DNA from: JAKAXG01 sp035702985
GTDB lineage: Bacteria > Actinomycetota > Acidimicrobiia > Acidimicrobiales > Palsa-688
Length of the DNA: 43,077 nucleotides
Direction of reading: 5' to 3'
Assembly: GCA_035702985.1 (NCBI GenBank)
Contig: DASSZD010000194.1
Span: forward strand, 1 to 43,077
The notes beneath the pieces were generated by a model, which saw only the letters and a program-made list of their open reading frames with translations, made no database searches and was not told the origin of the DNA. A program made the translations under genes and the position numbers. Below are positions 22,903 to 30,698 of the stretch, piece by piece. The stretch's first letter is position 1. Each line of letters opens with the position of its first letter.

Positions 22903-24123
22903 TTAGGGCGCGGTCGGCCGGGGCGCCCCCTCCGGCCCGGCACGGGCGCGTCGCAGGACGCCCCCCGCCGGGAGCGCCATGGCCGCCCCCGTCACCTCCA
23001 GTGCCGGGACGAGGCCCAGCACCGAGAGCAGCCCGGCCACCGCCAGAGGGGCGACGAAGAGCGCCCCGGCCCGGAACGCCCCGGTCAGGCCCACGGCATC
23101 GGGGCGGGCGCTGCGGTCCACCGCGATGGCGGCCACGGCGGGACTGAGGGTCTGCAGGACCCCGGCTCCCCAGCCGCTCAGCACCAGCAGGATCCCGGCT
23201 CCCAGCCAGTTCCGGCCGGCGATCCCGAGCAGGACGATCCCGGCCCCGGTCGCCACGGTGGCCGCCCCCACCGTGACCATCAACCGACGGGAGCGGTCCC
23301 CCACGAAGCCGCTCAGGCCCGATCCGGCGATGCTGGCGCCGTTCCCGGCGGCGACGACCACGCCGATCGCACCGGTCGTCAGCCCGCTGCCGGCCAACAG
23401 CACCGGTACATAGGAGTTGAGCATGGCCCTCCACCCGCCCGCCGTGAGCCCGGCCCAGCAGCCGAGCCGCACCGGTGGGGAGTGCAGGAGGGACAGGGTC
23501 CCCGTTCTGGTCTCGACCGGGACCGGAGGAACGCTACGGATGCGCGCCACGGTGAGGGCGGCGGCCGTCACCCCGACCACGGCTGACACGGTCAGGGTCA
23601 GCGAAGCGGAGACCGGTATCAGGGCGGCGGCTGTCAGCGGCCCCACCAGCTGGCCGAAGCTCGACACGAAGGTGGTGGCGGCCAGCCGGCCGACGGCCCG
23701 CTTCCGGCTGCGCACCACATGGGCCTGTGAACCGGTCCAGAAGGCCCCCCGTCCGGCACCTTGGAGGAACTCGGACGCCACGAACACCGGCAGGGCTGCT
23801 GAGACGGCCAGCAGGGCGGCGGCCCCGGCCATCATCAGGCAGGCGGCGGTGATGATCACCCGGTCGGGGCGGTACCGCAACGCCCGGGCCGAGCCGATGC
23901 GGACGAATACCTGCGCCACCGCCGACAGCGCCGTCAGCACCCCGATGGTCGGCTTGCTGTAGCCGAGATGGAGGGCCAGGAGCGGCATGGTGATCGTCTG
24001 GATCGCCAGTGCCGTGGTGTACACGAACGACACCGCGGCGACGTCCCTGGTGTCGTCGCGGCCGCCGTCCGGCTCGATAGCTCCGGCCTCCGAGCCGGCA
24101 GCCCCGGACCCCGGGCCGCTCAC
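22903..24123 (-). CDS. MFS transporter
   Basis: A 406-residue major facilitator with about 12 predicted membrane segments, starting at a GTG one base after the stop of the FAD-subunit gene. After a Gly/Asp-rich N-terminus (~25 residues), TM1 is VAAVSFVYTTALAIQTITMPLLAL. The sequence is weakly conserved in motif A, but GFVGDRSRRLMVTVG in the second half fits the loop motif. It belongs to the minus-strand operon with the molybdenum hydroxylase, so uptake of its substrate or export of its product is the likely job. No specific substrate family could be recognised. Confidence 0.82.
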   Translation of the reverse strand: MSGPGSGAAGSEAGAIEPDGGRDDTRDVAAVSFVYTTALAIQTITMPLLALHLGYSKPTIGVLTALSAVAQVFVRIGSARALRYRPDRVIITAACLMMAGAAALLAVSAALPVFVASEFLQGAGRGAFWTGSQAHVVRSRKRAVGRLAATTFVSSFGQLVGPLTAAALIPVSASLTLTVSAVVGVTAAALTVARIRSVPPVPVETRTGTLSLLHSPPVRLGCWAGLTAGGWRAMLNSYVPVLLAGSGLTTGAIGVVVAAGNGASIAGSGLSGFVGDRSRRLMVTVGAATVATGAGIVLLGIAGRNWLGAGILLVLSGWGAGVLQTLSPAVAAIAVDRSARPDAVGLTGAFRAGALFVAPLAVAGLLSVLGLVPALEVTGAAMALPAGGVLRRARAGPEGAPRPTAP

Positions 24124-24124
24124 G

Positions 24125-25003
24125 TCAGCCGGCGCCGGACAGCTGGCCGGCGGTTCCCGGCGGCGCCAGGCAGGCCAGCAGGGCACGCTCGGCCCACACG
24201 GCCGCCATCTCCCGCTTGTAACCGGCCGACCCGAGCCGGTCGGACACCGGATCGGAGCGGGTTCGGGCGGCGGCCGCCACGTCGGCGATACGGGCGTGCG
24301 GGTCGTCGGCGCCGGCCAGCTGCGCCGCCTCCGGCACCACGAGCGGGGTGGAGGCCACCCCTCCCAGGACCAGCCTCAGCGACACCAGGCGGTCGTCGTC
24401 GCTCCACACCGCGGCAGCAGCAACCGCCACGGTCGGGAAGTCGGCCACGCTGCCGGGGGTGTAGCGGAAGTAGATGCTCGACGACCGCGCCGCGGTCGGC
24501 AGATCCACGGCTGTGAGCAGCTCGTCGGGGGCCACCACGGTTTCGAGGAATCCGGTGGCCAGGTCGGACACCGCCACCCGCCGGGAACCGCGGGGACCGA
24601 CGATCTCCGCCTCCGCCCCGCACGCCGCCAGGGCGGGAGGAAGGTCCTGCCTGGGGTCGGCGTGCACCAGCGCCCCGCCCACCGTGGCTACCGCTCTGAC
24701 CCTCGGGTTGCCGACGCATCCGGCCGCCGCCGCCACGGCAGGAGCGACCGCCCGCACCCCGGGATGGGCGGCCACCTGCCTGAGGGTGGCCCCGGCGCCG
24801 ATGCGCAGGGCGCCCGGAACGGGCGTGATGGCGGCCATCCCCTCGATGCCCGACAGCCACACCAGGCAATCGGCTTCTATCAGTCCCTGGCCGATCAGCA
24901 GTCCTACCGACGTGCCTCCCGCCATCACCGTGGCCTCACCTCCCGCCAGCATCCCGATCGCCTCGGCGACCGAGGCCGGGCGGAGGAACTCGGGGTCAAC
25001 CAT
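24125..25003 (-). CDS. Molybdenum hydroxylase FAD-binding medium subunit (CoxM/XdhB type)
   Basis: A 292-residue FAD subunit of the xanthine dehydrogenase/CO dehydrogenase family. The FAD motifs are AGGTSVG (28-34) and TVGGALVHADP (107-117), followed by FLETVVAPDELLTAVDLP; the C-terminal CO-deh flavoprotein domain is present (LRLVLGGVASTPLVVPEAAQL). It passes electrons from the iron-sulfur subunit to NAD+ or another acceptor. Its start overlaps the small-subunit stop by 8 bp, and it lies one base upstream of the MFS start. The order in the operon is L-S-M. Confidence 0.93.
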   Translation of the reverse strand: MVDPEFLRPASVAEAIGMLAGGEATVMAGGTSVGLLIGQGLIEADCLVWLSGIEGMAAITPVPGALRIGAGATLRQVAAHPGVRAVAPAVAAAAGCVGNPRVRAVATVGGALVHADPRQDLPPALAACGAEAEIVGPRGSRRVAVSDLATGFLETVVAPDELLTAVDLPTAARSSSIYFRYTPGSVADFPTVAVAAAAVWSDDDRLVSLRLVLGGVASTPLVVPEAAQLAGADDPHARIADVAAAARTRSDPVSDRLGSAGYKREMAAVWAERALLACLAPPGTAGQLSGAG

Positions 25004-25442
25004 CGGCGCGCCCCGATCCGCGCAACGCTTCGAGGATGGTCGAGTAGCCGGTGCAGCGGCACAGGTTCCCGTCGAGATAGCCGGCGTCGGGCTCTCCGGC
25101 CCCGGCCTCCTGCGCCGCGGCGGCCATGACCACCTGGCCGGGCGTGCAGATTCCGCACTGCATGGCTTCGACCGCGGCGAAACGGTCGGCCAGGTCGGGG
25201 CGGGCGGCCGCCAGGCCTTCGACCGTCCACACCTCCCTGCCCTCCGCGCAGGGCGCCAGGAGCAGGCAGGAGCTCACCGGCAGGCCGTCGACCAGGACGC
25301 TGCACAGCCCGCACACCCCGATCCGGCACCCCTCCTTCGTGCCGGTGAGGCCCCCTTCCCGCAGTACCTCGAGCAGGCTGGCGGTGACCGGGGCGTCGAC
25401 GCAGGTCTCTTCACCGTTGAGAGAAAGGCGTATGGCCACCAT
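24996..25442 (-). CDS. Molybdenum hydroxylase [2Fe-2S] small subunit (CoxS/XdhC-type)
   Basis: A 148-residue iron-sulfur subunit with the two expected [2Fe-2S] clusters. The plant-ferredoxin-type ligands are C39, C44, C47 and C59 (EGCRIGVCGLC...C), and the all-helical domain has C96, C99, C128 and C130 (QCGICTPGQ...LCRCTGY). Length and motif spacing are normal. It lies 6 bp after the large subunit and overlaps the FAD subunit gene by 8 bp. It relays electrons from the molybdenum centre to FAD. Confidence 0.95.
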   Translation of the reverse strand: MVAIRLSLNGEETCVDAPVTASLLEVLREGGLTGTKEGCRIGVCGLCSVLVDGLPVSSCLLLAPCAEGREVWTVEGLAAARPDLADRFAAVEAMQCGICTPGQVVMAAAAQEAGAGEPDAGYLDGNLCRCTGYSTILEALRGSGRADG

Positions 25443-25448
25443 GGTCCT

Positions 25449-27617
25449 CTACCTCCCGTCCCGGCCCGGGGGGTGGAGCCGCCAGTAGACCGCCTCCGCG
25501 CTCAGGGGCAGGTCCCTCAGCCTGACACCGACGGCATCGGCGACCGCGTTGGCGACGGCGGCCGCCGCCGGGACGTTGGTGAGCTCCCCGACGGCCTTGA
25601 TGTTGGCCGGTCCCACCCCCTTGCCGCCCACCACGGTGACGGTACGCAACCGGGGCAGGTCGGCGGCGACGGGCAGCTTGAACTCGCCCAGCGTGGACCC
25701 CCACACCTGCCCGCCGTCCTCCAGGAGATCCTCGAAGCGGGCGAATCCGATGCCCATCACCGCCCCACCGTCGATCTGCATCTGGTGGGACCGGCGGCGC
25801 AGCACCTCGGCCACGTCCACCGCGCTGACCAGTTCGAGGAGCCGTATCTGGCCGGTCCCGGGGTCGACCGCCACGTGGGCGACCTGGGCGCAGCACGTCA
25901 GGGCCGGCCCGTCGTCACCGGCGGGCACGTCGATGCGCAGGGAGTCGGTGCCGGGAGGTCGGTCCCGCCAGGCGGCGGCGAGCCGCTCGACGGCCGCTGT
26001 CATCCCGGCCGTAACCCGGCTGGCGCCCACCCCGGGATCGAATCCGAGGGCGCTGGTCGGCAGCTGGCGCACCTCCACGTTGGCCGGGTCGGTGCCCAGG
26101 GCGGCGGCCATCTGCTGGCCCACCAGACTGTGGCTCCCGGTTCCCGTTTCCGGCACGGGCACACCGACCTCGAACCGGCCGTCGGGCAGCCGGCTCAGGG
26201 CCAGGGCGGTGGCCGGCGGGGCGGGGGTGGGCCGGCAGTAGAAGGCCACGCCCCTCCCTGCCGACCATCCCGGCGGCAGGTCCGAGCCGCCGAGCTCGGC
26301 GCCTGACAGCGCCGCGTCGAGCACGTCGATGCCCCTGGCGTCGGGCCAGACGTGGCCGTAGGCATCCTCCTCGCCGCTGCGCAGGAGGTTCCGTCGGCGC
26401 AGCTCGGCCGGTTCCACGCCGGCCCGCACCGCCAGCTCGTCCATGGCGCTCTCGATGGCGAACACCGTCTGGGGGGCGCCCGGGGCCCGCATGTGGCCCT
26501 TGGGCACGGTATGGGTGTAGGCCACCCGGGAACGCAGGGCGAAGCAACCGAACCGGTAACCGAGGGCGGCCTCCGCCGCCCCGTGCAGGTTGACGCTGGG
26601 CACGGGCTTGGCCGATGCGTAGGCTCCGCCGTCGAACACGGCGTCGAAGTCCAGAGCGACCAGCCTGGCGTCGTCGTCGCAGGCCAGGCTCACCGTGATC
26701 ACCGACGGGTGACGGGCGTCGGTCGCAGTGAGATCCTCGGAGGATCGCAGCACCAGTTGGACCGGGTGGTCGACCGCCCTGGCGATGGCCGCGCAGAGGA
26801 TGGGGTCCACCACCGACCCCTTACCGCCGAAGTCACCGCCGAGGGCGACCGGTTCCACATCGATGTCGGCCGGCTCGAGGCCCAGGGTGGCCGCCACCTG
26901 CTCCCGTAGCCGGTAGGGGGACTTGGTGGTCCCGCGCAGCCTGACACAGCCACCGTCGGGCCAGGCGGTCCAGGCCTGCGGCTCCAGGTACCCCTGGTGG
27001 CCGGCCGGCGTCCGGTAGGTGGCGGTGACCACGTGAGCGGCCCGGGCCAGGGCGCGTGACACCCGGTCGGGGTCGCCGTCGGTCACCACCGACTGCAGGT
27101 TGGGCCCGTCCCCGGGTCCGATCACCGCCCCCGGGTAGGTCCACGGTGAGTCGTGCACCAGCGGGCTCGCCGCGTCGAGGGCGACCACCGGATCGAACAC
27201 CGCCTCCAGGGGTTCGTAGGAGACCTCGACCAGGGCCGCCGCCGCCTCCGCCTCCCGGCGGGTGTCGGCCAGCACCGCGGCGACCGGCTCGCCGCTGTAG
27301 AGGGCGACCTCGCCGGCCAGGAGCGGCTGGTCCCGCACCCGGCGTCCGGCCCGCTCCGCCGGAAGGTCGGCGGCGGTGAGGACGGCGCGGACGCCCGGCG
27401 CGGCGAGGGCGGCGGCGGGGTCGATCCCGAGGATCCTGGCCCCCGGATGGGGGCAGCGCACGAGCGTCACGTGCCAGGCACCGGGACAGGGCAGGTCGGC
27501 GGCATAGCGGAAGGCGCCGGTGGCCTTGTCCCGGGCGTCGTGCCGGGGCCGGTCGGCGGGATCCCCCCCCGGGCACCCTCCGGTGCCGTCGAGGGGGAGG
27601 GCCGCCCCGGTGATCAT
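25449..27617 (-). CDS. Molybdenum hydroxylase large subunit (xanthine dehydrogenase/aldehyde oxidase type)
   Basis: A 722-residue molybdopterin-binding subunit. It has KATGAFRYAADL near the N-terminus, GGDFGGKG (260-267) for cofactor contact, HMRAPGAPQTVFAIESAMDELA for the active-site Arg loop, and KAVGELTNVPAAAAVANAV near the C-terminus with the catalytic Glu of GE(P/L). The Cys loop of form I CO dehydrogenase (AYRCSFR) is absent, so it should hydroxylate a C-H bond of a heterocycle, aldehyde or aromatic acid instead. Some usual motifs are diverged (GELTN for GEPP). The ATG overlaps the stop of a 29-codon ORF. It needs molybdopterin cytosine dinucleotide; no maturation genes are in the window. 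Confidence 0.92.
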   Translation of the reverse strand: MITGAALPLDGTGGCPGGDPADRPRHDARDKATGAFRYAADLPCPGAWHVTLVRCPHPGARILGIDPAAALAAPGVRAVLTAADLPAERAGRRVRDQPLLAGEVALYSGEPVAAVLADTRREAEAAAALVEVSYEPLEAVFDPVVALDAASPLVHDSPWTYPGAVIGPGDGPNLQSVVTDGDPDRVSRALARAAHVVTATYRTPAGHQGYLEPQAWTAWPDGGCVRLRGTTKSPYRLREQVAATLGLEPADIDVEPVALGGDFGGKGSVVDPILCAAIARAVDHPVQLVLRSSEDLTATDARHPSVITVSLACDDDARLVALDFDAVFDGGAYASAKPVPSVNLHGAAEAALGYRFGCFALRSRVAYTHTVPKGHMRAPGAPQTVFAIESAMDELAVRAGVEPAELRRRNLLRSGEEDAYGHVWPDARGIDVLDAALSGAELGGSDLPPGWSAGRGVAFYCRPTPAPPATALALSRLPDGRFEVGVPVPETGTGSHSLVGQQMAAALGTDPANVEVRQLPTSALGFDPGVGASRVTAGMTAAVERLAAAWRDRPPGTDSLRIDVPAGDDGPALTCCAQVAHVAVDPGTGQIRLLELVSAVDVAEVLRRRSHQMQIDGGAVMGIGFARFEDLLEDGGQVWGSTLGEFKLPVAADLPRLRTVTVVGGKGVGPANIKAVGELTNVPAAAAVANAVADAVGVRLRDLPLSAEAVYWRLHPPGRDGR

Positions 27618-27703
27618 GGAGCGGTCTGCATCAGGCCGTCGATGACGGGTCCCGTGGCGCCGATCCGGTGCGGGAGGGTGGTCACCGCCGGTCGGTCGGT
27701 CAT
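27614..27703 (-). CDS. Putative 29-residue mini-ORF coupled on both sides
   Basis: A 90-base frame beginning MTDRPAV and ending LMQTAP. Its ATG overlaps the TGA of the bicupin gene (ATGA) and its TGA overlaps the ATG of the large-subunit gene (ATGA). Without it there would be an 82-bp gap in an operon whose other genes are overlapping or nearly so. The large-subunit ATG has no clear ribosome site of its own. The simplest role is ribosome hand-over (a coupling peptide); a functional small protein is possible. No family was recognised. Confidence 0.45.
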   Translation of the reverse strand: MTDRPAVTTLPHRIGATGPVIDGLMQTAP

Positions 27704-28860
27704 CGCTTGGGGGTGACGGTGGGCATGGCGCATTCGATCCCGGCCGCCGCCAGCTCCTGCTCGTACAGGCGCCGGATGCGGGGGTCCTCATCTGCGTAGT
27801 CGATCTGCCGGCCGCCCTTGTTGACGTCCTGGTCGACACCCAGGAAGTGCCGGCGACGCTCGTCGGTGAAGGGGTAGCGCAGCCCCCCGTAGGCGATGGC
27901 GAGGTACCGGGTCGGGTGGGGGGCAGTGTTGAAGTGCTGGTGGAACTGCTGGTCGGCCGGGGCGTAGACCACGCCGTGTCGCCAGTCGATCCGTTTGAAA
28001 TCCTGGTCCCCCTGGTACCAGAGCAGGCTGTATCCATGGCCGGTGACGGTGAACACATGGAAGTCCGGGGTGTGGCGGTGCCCCTTCTTGTAGGTCCCCA
28101 CTGGCATCTCCGAGACGTGGGCGTGCATGGTCGATTCGGCCAGCACGAACTTGAGGTTGCGGCTGCCGGTGCCCCGGGCGGCCCAGGCCGGGAGCTCGAA
28201 CGCCGCCAGGTCGGGGACGAAGTTGGTCTCCCACATGTGCCGCCCGGGGGCCACCGGCACGAAGGTCCCCTCGCCCCGGAACCGTCCGGCATCCCCGAAC
28301 CGGGCGGGGAAGTCCCACGGGTTGTCCCACACGAAGTCGTCGTCGTGGAAGGCGTTGAGCACCATCGGCAGGCTGGTGACCGACGCCAGCCGGACCGGCT
28401 CGCTTCCGCTCGTGTTGAAGTGCCTGTAGCGACCGTTGAGGGGCAGCCCGAAGAGGCTCCGGGGACCCCACTCGAAGCTGTGCTCGTGACCGGCGCCGTC
28501 CTCGACCACGGTCGATCCGTGTCCCGACAGCACGTAGGTCACCTCCTCGTAGAGGTGGCGTTGGGGGAGGGTGGCGGAACCGGGATCCAGTTCCATGACG
28601 ACGATGTTGGTCCAGTCTCCCCGTCCGACCAGGTGCACCAGGGCCGCTCGGGCCCCCAGCCGGTCCCAGGAGGCGACCTCCACGTCGAGCAGGTCGACGG
28701 CGAAGTCCTCGATCACGGGCAGGTTCTGCCGCTGGGCCCATCGGGCGTAGGGCTGCACCAGGAGCTTGCCGGCAGCCGTGGCCTCGGCGATGGCCCGGTC
28801 GGGATCGAGGGGCGGGTCGTCGGTCGGAGCCGGATGTCCGGAGGACGGGGTGATGGTCAT
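27700..28860 (-). CDS. Bicupin protein with degenerate N-terminal metal site
   Basis: A 386-residue two-cupin protein. The ATG has AGGAGG upstream and overlaps the stop of the eutA homologue (ATGA). In cupin 1 (about 80-165) the first His of HxH is Gln (Q100-R-H102), with E105/E106 and H147 kept. In cupin 2 (about 240-340) H261, H263 and H307/H309 are present, but the Glu position is not. So one domain is probably catalytic and the other structural or regulatory, a pattern known from bicupin dioxygenases. Cupin 2 resembles the single cupin at 15636. Placed between a reactivase-like protein and a molybdenum hydroxylase; reaction unknown. Confidence 0.83.
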   Translation of the reverse strand: MTITPSSGHPAPTDDPPLDPDRAIAEATAAGKLLVQPYARWAQRQNLPVIEDFAVDLLDVEVASWDRLGARAALVHLVGRGDWTNIVVMELDPGSATLPQRHLYEEVTYVLSGHGSTVVEDGAGHEHSFEWGPRSLFGLPLNGRYRHFNTSGSEPVRLASVTSLPMVLNAFHDDDFVWDNPWDFPARFGDAGRFRGEGTFVPVAPGRHMWETNFVPDLAAFELPAWAARGTGSRNLKFVLAESTMHAHVSEMPVGTYKKGHRHTPDFHVFTVTGHGYSLLWYQGDQDFKRIDWRHGVVYAPADQQFHQHFNTAPHPTRYLAIAYGGLRYPFTDERRRHFLGVDQDVNKGGRQIDYADEDPRIRRLYEQELAAAGIECAMPTVTPKR

Positions 28861-30377
28861 GTAGGTGGCCTCCTGTGGGTGTCGGCACCGACGTCGGGCG
28901 GGGCGAACAACAGTGATTTGATCACGACCGGGCACGCCCCCCCGTTGACCGACGGGCGCCCGATGTCGAGGTAGTCCAGGTCGGTGGTTTCCAGGCCGTC
29001 CAGGCAGACGAGGGACGGACCTTGCCAGCCGAGCTCCGAGATCAGGATGCGGCCGAAGGTGGCGGACAGGTCGGCGTCGACCACCAGGACCACCATGCGC
29101 AACTGCGGTCGGGAGGCGACCGCCCGGCGGATGCCCTCGGCCACCGGCCTGATGCGGGACCAGGCCGGAGCACCGTGCCAGCGAAGCGAGAGCGCCACCT
29201 GCTGCAGGGGTGGTCCCCCGGCGGCTCTGGTGTCCAGGGCCCGGCCGACCGCCGTGGCGGCGTGGTCCTCGTCCGGGGCGTCGACGATGTCCCCCAGCGC
29301 CACGACCGGCAGGGCGTGAGCCGGCAGCAGGTCGGGATCGCCGAGATGGATGGTCGTACCGCTCACCTGGGTGGAGAACTGTGACGCTCCCACGACAGTG
29401 GCGCGCAGCCGCTGCCGGGCCGGCATCAACCGCTGGTCCAACCCGGCCGAGCGCAACCGGTCGACCACGGCCTCCGCCAGGGCCGGACCGAGGTCCCCGC
29501 AGCCGTCGGCCCGGGTGACCAGCCATTCCATCGCCCCGCCGGAGAGGACCAGCTCCCACCGCCCCCCGGGTAGGGCGGCGGGAGGAGTCAGAGCGAAGGC
29601 CTCCGCCCCGGGTCCCGGGTCCGGTGTGAGCGCCGACACGATCAGGTCCGCCATGGTCGACGCCAGCCGGGACCCCTCCTCCTCGGTGAGCGTCCCCCCC
29701 GGCCGGAGCGCCACGCCGGCCCGTTCCGCCACATCCAGGGCCGAGGGCTCCAACCGGATCAGCCGCCGGTCGTGATCCCACGCCACCAGGCGGGAGCCCA
29801 CGGCGATGGCGGCGGTGCCGGTCACCCGGCCGTCCTGGCAGACGGCCACCTTGGTCGTGCCGCCCCCGATGTCCACGTTGACGACCGGGACCCGGTCCTC
29901 TTCCGAGCGTTCCACGGCACCCGATCCGTGGGCGGCCAGTATCGCCTCGAGATGGTGGCCGGCGGCGGCGCACACGAAGTCACCGGCCAGCTCGGCCAAC
30001 TCGTCGACGATGGCCCTGGCGTTGCGGCGCTGCAGAGCCGTGCCCGTCAGCAGGACCGCCCCGCTGTCGATCGTGTCGCTGTCCACCCCGGCCTCCCCGG
30101 CGCAGCGCTCGACGAACCGGCGCAGGGCGGAACTGTCGATGGTGTCGCCCTCGTCCGAGTAGGGGGTGAGCAGCACCGGGGACGTCCAGACCACCCGGCG
30201 GTCGACGGCGACGAAGCGGCTGGACAGCTCCTGGGTGAGCCGGGCCATGACCACCTCGGCGAACATGAGGTGGCTGGTGGCAGACCCTATGTCGATGCCC
30301 ACGGTGCGCAGCGTCACCGTGTCGAGGTCCGAGAAGGTCGGACGCGCCAGCTCAGGCGCCCTCACCATCCGGCTCAC
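28857..30377 (-). CDS. eutA: EutA family protein (ethanolamine ammonia-lyase reactivase homologue)
   Basis: A 506-residue ASKHA-fold protein (E. coli EutA is about 467). It has GIDIGSATSHLMF (27-39, phosphate-1 loop), the EutA-type VVWTSPVLLTPY (62-73), SGAVLLTGTALQRRNARA (105-122), GDFVCAAAGHHLEAILAAHGSGA, NVDIGGGTTKVAV (167-179, phosphate-2) and ELVLSGGAME (275-284, adenosine motif). EutA uses ATP to release damaged B12 from ethanolamine ammonia-lyase (EutBC). No EutBC or other B12 enzyme is in this window, so the client is unknown; either a distant lyase exists or the protein has a new partner. The GTG start lacks a clear ribosome site and overlaps the TGA of an upstream open frame. First recognisable gene of an eight-frame operon. 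Confidence 0.87.
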   Translation of the reverse strand: MSRMVRAPELARPTFSDLDTVTLRTVGIDIGSATSHLMFAEVVMARLTQELSSRFVAVDRRVVWTSPVLLTPYSDEGDTIDSSALRRFVERCAGEAGVDSDTIDSGAVLLTGTALQRRNARAIVDELAELAGDFVCAAAGHHLEAILAAHGSGAVERSEEDRVPVVNVDIGGGTTKVAVCQDGRVTGTAAIAVGSRLVAWDHDRRLIRLEPSALDVAERAGVALRPGGTLTEEEGSRLASTMADLIVSALTPDPGPGAEAFALTPPAALPGGRWELVLSGGAMEWLVTRADGCGDLGPALAEAVVDRLRSAGLDQRLMPARQRLRATVVGASQFSTQVSGTTIHLGDPDLLPAHALPVVALGDIVDAPDEDHAATAVGRALDTRAAGGPPLQQVALSLRWHGAPAWSRIRPVAEGIRRAVASRPQLRMVVLVVDADLSATFGRILISELGWQGPSLVCLDGLETTDLDYLDIGRPSVNGGACPVVIKSLLFAPPDVGADTHRRPPT

Positions 30378-30698
30378 GCGGCCCGGGCCCCGCGGTCCAC
30401 GAGGGGGGCTGCCGCCCGTTCGTGGGTATCCGGCCCGGCCAGGTGGGGATCCGCCGGCAGAAGCCGCCGGTCGCCCGACGGGCGGCCCCGGCCTGACCCA
30501 GCGGCGCGCTCCGGAGGCGGGACGGGGTCGACCCAGCTCATTTGGTGCCAGCCGTCCAGCTCATCCGTCGTCCCCCGACCCGATACCAGCAGAAACCGTT
30601 TCTCCGATTCTGACCATCCGCGGTCAGGTGTGTCAACCCTCCTGCAGTCGACCGTAAGGCTCGCCATCGAACCACTCGAGAACGCCTACTCTGACCCC
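30378..30698. promoter_or_regulatory. 321-bp divergent control region between eutA operon and IclR gene
   Basis: Contains the minus-strand promoter and AGAAANNNTTTCT operator described separately. The part nearest eutA (30378-30540) is GC-rich and open in the minus frame that ends GTGA at the eutA start (ATG candidates at 30667 and 30541). This frame is Pro/Arg/Gly-rich and probably non-coding, but it could be a leader. On the IclR side TACTCT (30687-30692) lies 6 bp before the GTG, consistent with a leaderless mRNA. Confidence 0.5.
30591..30636 (-). promoter_or_regulatory. Predicted promoter plus AGAAANNNTTTCT operator of the eutA operon (site 1)
   Basis: On the minus strand: TTGACA (30636-30631), 18-bp spacer, CAGAAT (30612-30607), then after 3 bp the palindrome AGAAACGGTTTCT (30603-30591). 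The operator would cover the transcription start and block initiation or escape. The same layout occurs at 31519-31568 and 36569-36616. The regulator is most likely the IclR protein encoded next door at 30699. Confidence 0.7.

Noticed and set aside
25449..27617. Carbon monoxide dehydrogenase large subunit
   Set aside because: The characteristic AYRCSFR active-site loop of form I CO dehydrogenase is absent, and the region reads MRAPGAPQ as in other molybdenum hydroxylases.
30374..30667. A 97-codon minus-strand open frame ending in a GTGA overlap with the eutA homologue
   Set aside because: Its first ATG lies upstream of the predicted promoter and operator, the product is Pro/Arg/Gly-rich, and no ribosome site is evident. 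A shorter 55-codon version from 30541 could still be a leader, so it is mentioned but not called as a gene.
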